Shown here: piece by piece, positions 6,636 through 10,509 of the stretch
Numbering within the stretch: the first letter of the stretch is position 1
Layout: each line of letters begins with the position of its first letter
NCBI GenBank assembly: GCA_002779065.1
Contig: PEXL01000060.1
Location: 1 to 10,509, forward strand
DNA from: Candidatus Diapherotrites archaeon CG08_land_8_20_14_0_20_34_12
Lineage (GTDB): Archaea > Iainarchaeota > Iainarchaeia > Iainarchaeales > 0-14-0-20-34-12
Direction: 5' to 3'
Length of the DNA: 10,509 nt
Position numbers and translations under genes: made by a program
The notes under the pieces: generated by a model
What the model saw: the letters and a program-made list of their open reading frames with translations, nothing else
Told to the model about the DNA's origin: nothing
Databases searched by the model: none

Positions 6636-6728
6636 GGGGGAGTGGTGTAACCTGGCATCATTGCACCTTGGGGAAAGACTTAATCTTATAATTTGGTGCC
6701 GATCCGAGTTCAAATCTCGGCTCCCCCA
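6636..6728 (+). tRNA. tRNA-Pro (anticodon GGG) with a 20-nt intron
   Basis: The acceptor stem GGGGGAG/CTCCCCC is perfect, discriminator A at 6728, no encoded CCA. The anticodon stem is GCACC (6663-6667) and GGTGC (6695-6699). Exon 1 ends TTGGGG, so the anticodon is GGG at 6670-6672. An intron at 6674-6693 follows G37 and exon 2 resumes with T38 at 6694, the standard archaeal 37/38 site. The intron core AAGA-CTTAA-TCTT forms the inner stem. The central helix of the splice motif (TTGG with ATAA) has only three good pairs, so the bulge-helix-bulge is relaxed. The T arm is CCGAG, loop TTCAAAT, CTCGG. Confidence 0.93.
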
Positions 6729-6768
6729 AAATTTTTATCAAAAGAAAAGAAAAAGGAGAATTTTTACA

Positions 6769-7026
6769 ATGACCCAATTCAGGATAAAAAAAGAAAAAGA
6801 ATTTCTTTCTGCTGAATTTAAATTTCAAGGAACTTGGTTGCCTTTAGCAATGATTCATTTTAGGGCTGAAGGAAGAAATACAATTAGGCTAATTGATATG
6901 TCTGACACTATGAAAGTACCATTACCTCCTGCAGAAGAAAAAAAACGGCAAGCATTTGAAAAGAAATTTAAAGTTAGGGAAGAATTCATAAAAAGATTTG
7001 GCACAACCCCCATGAGAGTATTATGA
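6769..7026 (+). CDS. Small hypothetical protein, 85 residues
   Basis: ATG at 6769 is preceded by AGGAG (6754-6758) with about 10 bases spacing. The frame is open further upstream through the tRNA-Pro gene, but that part cannot be coding, so this ATG is the start. The protein begins MTQFRIKKEKEFLSAEFKFQ. The first half looks like a small beta-rich domain (FKFQGTWLPLAMIHF, NTIRLIDM), and the second half is a charged helix (EEKKRQAFEKKFKVREEFIKRF). It has no Cys, no signal peptide and no membrane segment. No family recognised. It ends at TGA (7024-7026), the only TGA stop among the genes here; the same frame then stays open for another 87 codons to 7287. The gene may therefore be interrupted, or the next one may begin just after it. 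Confidence 0.65.
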   Translation: MTQFRIKKEKEFLSAEFKFQGTWLPLAMIHFRAEGRNTIRLIDMSDTMKVPLPPAEEKKRQAFEKKFKVREEFIKRFGTTPMRVL

Positions 7027-7065
7027 ATAAATTTAGCCAGAAGATTTGGTTCTGTCAGGTATGGA

Positions 7066-7287
7066 TTGAGACTAATTGAAGCAACAAAACTTACTGATCA
7101 AGGAAGAGAATTTATTGAAAGAATTAGAAAGGAAGGATATATGCAATTAGAACCTGGAAGTTATTTCATAAAACCAGAACACATAAAAATGGTAAAAACA
7201 TTGGGAAAAGGAATAGCGCCGGCAAATAAAAGAAAGGTACAAAAGATTCTTCCAAGAAGGGTAAGTTCACATAAAAGGCCTTTATAA
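7066..7287 (+). CDS. Small basic hypothetical protein, start uncertain
   Basis: From the TTG at 7066 this encodes 73 residues, beginning MRLIEATKLTDQGREFIERI and ending PRRVSSHKRPL. AGGT at 7057-7060 is 5 bases before the TTG and could be its ribosome binding site. The frame is the same as that of the 6769-7026 gene and is open back to its TGA. The 13 intervening codons (INLARRFGSVRYG) look like protein sequence, but no ATG or GTG lies among them. The protein is strongly basic at its C-terminus, suggesting a nucleic-acid contact (inference). No family recognised. It ends in TAA. Confidence 0.55.
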   Translation: MRLIEATKLTDQGREFIERIRKEGYMQLEPGSYFIKPEHIKMVKTLGKGIAPANKRKVQKILPRRVSSHKRPL

Positions 7288-7324
7288 CTCAGTATTTGGC
7301 AAAATAAGCCAAAGCTTCAAATAG

Positions 7325-7363
7325 GTTTTTAAATATTAGGGCTAATAGTTTAGCATAGGTGAT
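7325..7363 (+). promoter_or_regulatory. Promoter and strong Shine-Dalgarno of the acidic small protein
   Basis: TTTTTAAATATTA (about 7326-7338) is a TATA-like box. AGGTGAT (7357-7363) is a textbook archaeal Shine-Dalgarno, 5 bases before the ATG at 7369. The strong site supports translation of this short gene. Confidence 0.6.
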
Positions 7364-7368
7364 AATTA

Positions 7369-7512
7369 ATGGTATTCAATCTGATGTATGGTTGTAGTGC
7401 ATGTGGGGATGACAATGACTTCGACTCAGATTCAGACTCTGGTGAAGACTTCGAAGATGAAGAAGATGAAGACTCTGGTGAAGACTTTGAAGGAGAAGGT
7501 GGGGATTACTAA
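7369..7512 (+). CDS. 47-residue highly acidic protein with a CxxC motif
   Basis: ATG at 7369, TAA at 7510-7512. The first 12 residues are MVFNLMYGCSAC, with C9 and C12 forming a CxxC pair. The remaining 35 residues are almost entirely Asp, Glu, Ser and Gly, ending GEGGDY. DSGEDFE occurs twice, at residues 23-29 and 35-41. It is encoded by two 22-bp repeats (7435-7456 and 7471-7492) that differ at one base, a 36-bp period suggesting internal duplication. A strong Shine-Dalgarno and a downstream T-rich terminator make this a convincing independent gene despite its size. No family recognised. The acidic tail would be disordered and could mimic nucleic acid or bind a basic partner or metal (inference). 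Confidence 0.7.
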   Translation: MVFNLMYGCSACGDDNDFDSDSDSGEDFEDEEDEDSGEDFEGEGGDY

Positions 7513-7560
7513 ATTTTAACCTTCTATCTATTTTTATTTTTTTCTTATTCTTATTCTTTA
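7513..7560 (+). terminator. T-rich terminator after the acidic protein
   Basis: Just after the TAA, several runs of T (including TTTTTATTTTTTTC) occur with no stable hairpin, as in archaeal intrinsic terminators. CTTTATATC near 7556-7564 at its end may be the TATA box of tRNA-His. Confidence 0.5.
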
Positions 7561-7598
7561 TATCTCTTATTATTATTTTTATAATTAGAGCTCAGTAT

Positions 7599-7754
7599 GG
7601 CTGCGGTAGTACAATGGCTAGTATCTAGGGCTGTGGACTAGCAACTTTCTTTTCTTAGAAAGAAAAGAAAGTTCCTAGGGATCAAAGAAAAGAAGATTCT
7701 TAGGTTAGAAATGATGGTCACCCTTGGAACCGAGTTCGATTCTCGGCCGCGGCC
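7599..7754 (+). tRNA. tRNA-His (anticodon GTG) with an 83-nt intron
   Basis: G at 7599 is the encoded extra G-1 and pairs with C73 (7754), the hallmark of tRNA-His. The acceptor stem is GCTGCGG with CCGCGGC. The D stem is GTAC/GTAT. Anticodon GTG is at 7633-7635. Exon 1 ends at G37 (7636), the intron is 7637-7719, and exon 2 starts at A38 (7720). The splice site is a proper bulge-helix-bulge: outer GGG/CCC, a TCA bulge, four central pairs CTGT/ATGG, and a GGA bulge, placing both cuts at 37/38. The T arm is CCGAG, loop TTCGATT, CTCGG. The anticodon stem outer pair T27/T43 is mismatched. No encoded CCA. The intron holds the 50-nt hairpin repeat, and the 3' end is duplicated at 9546-9558. Confidence 0.93.
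7643..7704 (+). repeat. tRNA-linked hairpin repeat, copy inside the tRNA-His intron
   Basis: AACTTTCTTTTCTT pairs with AAGAAAAGAAAGTT as a 14-bp stem with loop AGA (7643-7673). A second hairpin follows: CCTAGGGATC (7674-7683) pairs with GATTCTTAGG (7695-7704), ten pairs including two G-T, around loop AAAGAAAAGAA. Positions 7645-7694 match 6164-6213 at 43 of 50 bases. Only this copy has the right half of the second hairpin. Confidence 0.7.
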
Positions 7755-7816
7755 AAAAGTTATTTTTTTTGGCATAATGATTTTTAGTCTTTATTTTTTG
7801 TTTTTTAAAATAAAGG
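7755..7816 (+). terminator. T-rich terminator after tRNA-His
   Basis: Runs of T (TTTTTTTT, then TTATTTTTTGTTTTTT) follow the tRNA 3' end within 10-60 bases with no stable hairpin, as expected for archaeal tRNA termination. Confidence 0.5.
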
Positions 7817-7839
7817 GCAAGTTTAATAATCGACTCCCT

Positions 7840-7876
7840 GTTTCCTAAAATTACAAAAGTTTCCTAAATAGGAAAC
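7840..7876. repeat. GTTTCCTAAA repeat and palindrome after the ATPase gene
   Basis: GTTTCCTAAA occurs at 7840-7849 and 7859-7868. The second copy continues into a perfect 8-bp palindrome, GTTTCCTA-AA-TAGGAAAC (7859-7876). Read on the minus strand the palindrome is followed by TTTTGTAATTTT and lies 33 bases past the ATPase stop, so it could be the ATPase terminator. The extra direct copy fits a protein-binding site equally well. Confidence 0.5.
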
Positions 7877-7909
7877 TGGCGCAGAGTAGAAACATTCTGA
7901 AAAATGCGT

Positions 7910-9184
7910 TTATTTGAACTTGAATTCGGTTAGGTCTAAAAGGAGGAAAAATGCGAGAGGAAGGCAGTATACAAGCATATCTTCTTTTTTCTTCACTTCA
8001 AAGTGTTTTGAAACAACTATTGCTTTTTTGATTCTTTTCTTTTTCATAAAATACCACAACGATTTTAAATCCGCATCAGTTATTTGATTTTTCCACTTTG
8101 ATTCGATGACTAACTTTCCAGTAAAATCTACTTCGTGTTTTTGGGCATCCCTGAAAAAAAACAATTCTTTTGATTCATTATTTAGCTTAGCAAAAACTGC
8201 AGTTTCAACAAGCCTGCTTTCATCATAGTCTAATGACAGGGCATAAGAAATTGAAGGACAGCTTGCATAAACCTTCTTAGGTCTCCTAAAACTTTTGATG
8301 GTGCTTCCCTCAATAGGGAGCAATTCAACCAGATAAGCATATTTCAAGTAAAATAAATATTTCTTTACTGTGTCCTTTGATACCTCCAATGCCTGGCCTA
8401 AATGGGACGGCAATAAAATATTACCGCTTTCTCTTGCAACATAACACAAAATATCGTACAACTTGTCCTTATCTTCAACTGCGAAAATGTGTGGAATATC
8501 TTCAAACACGATTTTATCAATTGTGCTAGCTCTAATATACTTCTTGATGTCTGTTTCATTTTGAACGTCAAGAAGTTCTGGGAAACCTCCTTTTTTTAAA
8601 AATTCAGTTATCTCTGTTTCACCAATCTTGTCCCACTGAAGATAAGCCTTTTCAATGCTCTTTGCACTAATTTTTTTTGCGACAATTCCTTTCAATGCCA
8701 AAAATTCTTCAAACTGCCAAGGCATTAATGTATATTCCATTAATCTTCCTGCAAGGCTTTCTTTTCCTTTGGTTATTTGTAACGCAGAAGAACCAGAAAC
8801 TATAAATTTTGCTTTGCCCAAATCATGATATTTTTTGAGCAACCCAGCCCATCCTTTTATTCGACCAATTTCATCTAAAAAAATCGTTGGTTTTTCAGAC
8901 ATTTCAAGAAATGTTTCAACAACATGCTTTAATGACGCATAATTGGCAAATAGGTCTTCTTCAAAAGAAAAAAAGAATTTTTCACCACGCAGATTATTTC
9001 CAAGCTGCTTCAATAAAGTCGTTTTCCCGACCCTTCTCAACCCAGTCAAAGCAATTATGAACTTTTTTCCCACAATCCTCTCTATTTCATAATAAATAGG
9101 CCTCTTAAAAGAAGGAACTTCAAAGCTTTCGCCCTTAAGCCAGGGGTTATAACTGCGAATATCATCCAAGGTAGGTAAGGGCAT
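7910..9184 (-). CDS. AAA_14/DUF4143 family ATPase
   Basis: 424 residues, the usual length. Start is the ATG complementary to 9182-9184, stop TAA at 7910-7912. The N-terminal ATPase domain has Walker A GLRRVGKTT (48-56), Walker B IFLDE (101-105), a sensor-like VSGSS (129-133), and the family signatures GRLMEYTLMPWQFEEFL (146-162) and GGFPE (199-203). A winged-helix-like segment (about 240-290, HLGQALEVSKDTVKKYLFYL) precedes the DUF4143 part. That part has E327, D353 (HEVDF) and E361-x-K363 (IESKW), resembling a PD-(D/E)xK nuclease core. The C-terminus is hydrophobic (PLAFFLLLDL). The family is abundant in archaea, its role poorly defined, often in accessory DNA. A TATA-like box 26 bases upstream sits between two 16-bp repeats, suggesting autoregulation. 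The family call is secure; function is not known. Confidence 0.95.
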   Translation of the reverse strand: MPLPTLDDIRSYNPWLKGESFEVPSFKRPIYYEIERIVGKKFIIALTGLRRVGKTTLLKQLGNNLRGEKFFFSFEEDLFANYASLKHVVETFLEMSEKPTIFLDEIGRIKGWAGLLKKYHDLGKAKFIVSGSSALQITKGKESLAGRLMEYTLMPWQFEEFLALKGIVAKKISAKSIEKAYLQWDKIGETEITEFLKKGGFPELLDVQNETDIKKYIRASTIDKIVFEDIPHIFAVEDKDKLYDILCYVARESGNILLPSHLGQALEVSKDTVKKYLFYLKYAYLVELLPIEGSTIKSFRRPKKVYASCPSISYALSLDYDESRLVETAVFAKLNNESKELFFFRDAQKHEVDFTGKLVIESKWKNQITDADLKSLWYFMKKKRIKKAIVVSKHFEVKKKEDMLVYCLPLAFFLLLDLTEFKFK

Positions 9185-9187
9185 AAA

Positions 9188-9234
9188 GCTATGATACTAG
9201 CAAGAATTTAAAAAGTTTGCTATGATACTAGCAA
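9188..9234. promoter_or_regulatory. Bidirectional promoter flanked by two 16-bp operator-like repeats
   Basis: GCTATGATACTAGCAA occurs exactly at 9188-9203 and 9219-9234, 31 bp apart. The second copy lies in a near-palindrome, TTTGCTA-TGATAC-TAGCAAA. Between them AATTTAAAAA (about 9206-9215) is an AT box readable both ways. It is about 26 bases from the ATPase start at 9184 (minus) and about 30 bases from the ATG at 9243 (plus). Each repeat therefore covers the initiation zone of one direction. Control by the ATPase, through its winged-helix segment, is inferred. Confidence 0.65.
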
Positions 9235-9242
9235 ACTATTGA

Positions 9243-9392
9243 ATGCTTACTAGGATGAAAGAGCACAGTAAAGGGGGAAACCTACGAGGATATTATCCTA
9301 AGGCTCATAAAGGAACAAAAGAAATAATAGGGGGTAAGGACATTATAGAAATAAAGAGGTGCAGATGGCACTATGGCAAGAGACATAAATAA
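9243..9392 (+). CDS. Possible 49-residue basic protein divergent from the ATPase
   Basis: ATG at 9243 (or internal ATG at 9255) opens a 49-codon frame ending in TAA at 9390-9392. The product begins MLTRMKEHSKGGNLRGYYPK and ends RCRWHYGKRHK. It is very rich in Lys, Arg, His and Gly, with one Cys (C40) and one Trp. No Shine-Dalgarno is visible. A leaderless start at 9243 fits the AT box at 9206-9215. It is head-to-head with the ATPase under the shared operator-like repeats, an arrangement seen in toxin-antitoxin and small regulatory pairs. No family recognised. It may be a chance frame or the remains of a longer gene. Confidence 0.35.
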   Translation: MLTRMKEHSKGGNLRGYYPKAHKGTKEIIGGKDIIEIKRCRWHYGKRHK

Positions 9393-9402
9393 TCGAATAA
9401 AT

Positions 9403-9526
9403 TGCCTCTTGCTAGATACAAATTAAATCCAAAGGATTTAATTGTACCCTTAAAGCTTGCATTAAGTGGTAGTAAAAGACCAAAATAAGTTCAACGATGT
9501 CTTTTACTATATTTTGACCTGAGGCA
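9403..9526 (+). ncRNA. Candidate structured RNA with a closing stem and three packed hairpins
   Basis: TGCCTC (9403-9408) pairs with GAGGCA (9521-9526) and encloses three hairpins. P2: 9417-9446, TACAA(A)TTAAATCC with GGATTTAATTGTA, 13 pairs and one bulged A, AAA loop. P3: 9447-9469, ACCCTTAA region with TTAAGTGGT, 7-8 pairs and one bulge. P4: 9470-9509, TAGTAAAAGAC with GTCTTTTACTA, 11 perfect pairs, 18-nt loop. P2, P3 and P4 abut with almost no linker, like a multi-way junction. No coding frame of note. It lies between the small basic ORF and the distal tRNA-His repeat. The strand is uncertain because stems fold on either strand; plus is assumed because it follows the small ORF. The family is not recognised. 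Confidence 0.45.
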
Positions 9527-9545
9527 CTGAACTGATTGTAGTAGG

Positions 9546-9558
9546 CTCGGCCGCGGCC
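9546..9558 (+). repeat. Distal copy of the tRNA-His 3' end (att-like)
   Basis: CTCGGCCGCGGCC is identical to 7742-7754 and in the same orientation. The match stops abruptly on both sides. It contains the palindrome GGCCGCGGCC, and no other tRNA part is found next to it. Confidence 0.75.
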
Positions 9559-9602
9559 TTTTAAAAAATTAATAAATTAGAATTTTCTACTTCTTTCATA
9601 AC
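9559..9602 (-). terminator. AT-rich 3' region of the basic protein gene
   Basis: On the minus strand the bases after the TAA run into ATTTATTAATTTTTTAAAA before the GC-rich att-like repeat. This oligo-T stretch is a plausible archaeal terminator. No hairpin is seen apart from the GC palindrome that follows. Confidence 0.35.
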
Positions 9603-10509
9603 TTATTCTTTTTTCTTTCTTGAAAGAACAGACCTAGCTCTTTTAAACCCAGAAACAGTTGCATCCTTTACTCTTACTCCGCCCCTTCTTATGGCTGAGT
9701 CCATTCGGCCTTCAAGCCTTTCAAATCCATGTTCAAAGACATCTTCCCAATGTTCTGGATTTGAACCCCTTCTTTCCATTCTTTTAGCATGAATTTTTTC
9801 TCTTGATTTATGTCTTCTGCCCTTTGCTCTTAAGTCTGATAGGGCATCTTCATACAACTGAATTGTATTCTCAAGTGCCAATACTTCGCCAGACAATCTG
9901 TCTCTATCTGCCCTTGCTAATTTTAATCTAATTTGATTAAGCATGCTTTGGATTGATAATACCCTGGCTGAATCAGCAGATTTAAAACTGTCTGACTGCA
10001 ATGCTTCAATTTTTTTTGCAACCTCACGGAGTTTAGCTTTTGCTAATTCATAAGATTCATAAGTAGAACGTTCCATCTCTGCTTTTTTCTCTTGGAAAGG
10101 TTTTACTTCTCTTGCCAAATCCCAACGCCGCACTTTTTTCAAAGCAAGTCTTGCTGCAGTAATTGCTTTCAATGTTTTTGCTTTAGCGCCTGTTCTTGCG
10201 GCATATTCTGCCTGTTTTCCCTGAAGTTTTCTTATCTGGGCATCTTTTCTATCTACACGATCCTGCCATTTTTTATGCCTTGCAGAAACCTTCAAATATT
10301 CCTTGTTTGTTTCCAAAGATTTAGCAAGACCTTTCTTATCAATACCGTGGCTTATTTTATGATCCATTATCTGCTGCTGGGCATTTGCTTTCATAGCCCT
10401 ATGATCGCCTACCCAAAAAAAGTCCCAGGCATTTGCCGGAAATAATGCAACAGGCCTTACTTTTTTCCATGCTTTGGATCCTGCATTTTTTAATCTTGGC
10501 CTTAAAGGT
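9603..10509 (-). CDS. Long basic helical protein of unknown function, C-terminal part (N-terminus off window)
   Basis: The frame is open from the right edge of the window to TAA at 9603-9605, at least 301 residues. An internal ATG at 10394 is not taken as the start because 38 more codons upstream are open and protein-like (ending WDFFWVGDHRA). The visible sequence begins PLRPRLKNAGSKAWKKVRPV, followed by a Trp/Phe-rich segment. About 200 residues of Lys/Arg/Glu/Ala-rich helix follow, probably coiled coil (for example KWQDRVDRKDAQIRKLQGKQ and SGEVLALENTIQLYEDALSD). The tail is very basic, ending RARSVLSRKKKE. No transmembrane segment is visible in this part. No family recognised. The composition suggests nucleic-acid or surface binding (inference). 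Codon use resembles the neighbouring genes. It lies just outside the putative tRNA-His element. Confidence 0.8.
   Translation of the reverse strand, partial: PLRPRLKNAGSKAWKKVRPVALFPANAWDFFWVGDHRAMKANAQQQIMDHKISHGIDKKGLAKSLETNKEYLKVSARHKKWQDRVDRKDAQIRKLQGKQAEYAARTGAKAKTLKAITAARLALKKVRRWDLAREVKPFQEKKAEMERSTYESYELAKAKLREVAKKIEALQSDSFKSADSARVLSIQSMLNQIRLKLARADRDRLSGEVLALENTIQLYEDALSDLRAKGRRHKSREKIHAKRMERRGSNPEHWEDVFEHGFERLEGRMDSAIRRGGVRVKDATVSGFKRARSVLSRKKKE

Larger units (their letters stand above)
7742..9558. mobile_element. Putative small integrated element bounded by tRNA-His 3'-end repeats
   Basis: CTCGGCCGCGGCC, the last 13 bases of tRNA-His (7742-7754), recurs exactly at 9546-9558 in the same orientation. 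A GC-only-rich 13-mer of this kind is very unlikely to recur by chance in such AT-rich DNA. Archaeal elements integrate at tRNA 3' ends and leave this pattern, an intact tRNA at one end and a copy of its 3' end at the other. The interval holds an AAA_14/DUF4143 ATPase, a possible small basic protein and a candidate structured RNA. No tyrosine recombinase is present, so it would be a remnant or depend on an integrase in trans. The boundary repeat is seen; mobility is inferred. Confidence 0.5.

Noticed and set aside
6733..6743. TTTTATCAAAA after tRNA-Pro as an inverted third copy of the tRNA-Leu unit motif
   Set aside because: The match is 11 low-complexity A/T bases with no hairpin or tRNA-end copy around it.
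6613..6768. N-terminal extension of the 6769-7026 gene
   Set aside because: It reads straight through the tRNA-Pro gene; AGGAG before the ATG at 6769 marks the real start.
7024..7026. TGA recoded as a sense codon
   Set aside because: No other in-frame TGA is seen in any gene here and Trp is encoded by TGG; one case is not evidence of recoding.
7027..7065. RRFGSVRYG as the start of ribosomal protein L37Ae
   Set aside because: The resemblance is only a few residues and the zinc-finger cysteines of L37Ae are absent downstream.
10092..10445. 117-codon plus-strand frame opposite the basic protein
   Set aside because: It is Cys/Phe-rich shadow sequence; the minus strand is open across its whole length with protein-like sequence.

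Overview
The window looks like a piece of a low-GC archaeal chromosome, probably a DPANN lineage such as Woesearchaeota or Pacearchaeota. The evidence is an archaeal family B DNA polymerase ending in a PCNA-binding motif, a type 2 methionine aminopeptidase, two tRNA genes with introns between positions 37 and 38, no encoded CCA at any tRNA 3' end, and TATA-like boxes about 26 bases before start codons (many genes look leaderless). The phylum-level guess is inference.

Layout. 1-2480: two coiled-coil or helical proteins on the minus strand (1-372, partial, and 1986-2480) flank a plus-strand protein (451-1938) that reads like a HerA/FtsK-type ATPase with both Walker motifs lost. 2555-6054: the DNA polymerase (2669-5083) and the methionine aminopeptidase (5146-6054). 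A 13-bp inverted repeat straddles the polymerase promoter. 6086-7754: four tRNA genes, Arg(GCG), Leu(TAG), Pro(GGG, 20-nt intron) and His(GTG, 83-nt intron). Between them lie hairpin-rich repeats and three small protein genes (6769-7026, 7066-7287, 7369-7512), none recognised. 7742-9558: an apparent small integrated element. Its ends are an exact 13-nt repeat of the tRNA-His 3' end. It carries an AAA_14/DUF4143 ATPase (7910-9184), a possible 49-residue basic protein (9243-9392) and a sequence that folds into a compact multi-helix RNA (9403-9526). No integrase is visible. 9603-10509: the C-terminal part of a long basic, helical protein of unknown function that runs off the window.

How it fits together. 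The polymerase and aminopeptidase are core housekeeping genes. The tRNA block looks like a hot spot for small sequence insertions. The tRNA-Leu 3' end is repeated twice more downstream in tandem structured units. The tRNA-His 3' end is repeated 1.8 kb downstream across the ATPase cargo. A 50-nt hairpin repeat occurs both in the trailer of tRNA-Arg and inside the tRNA-His intron. These tRNA-linked repeats, the candidate structured RNA and the ATPase module with its paired operator-like repeats are the best candidates for something undescribed.
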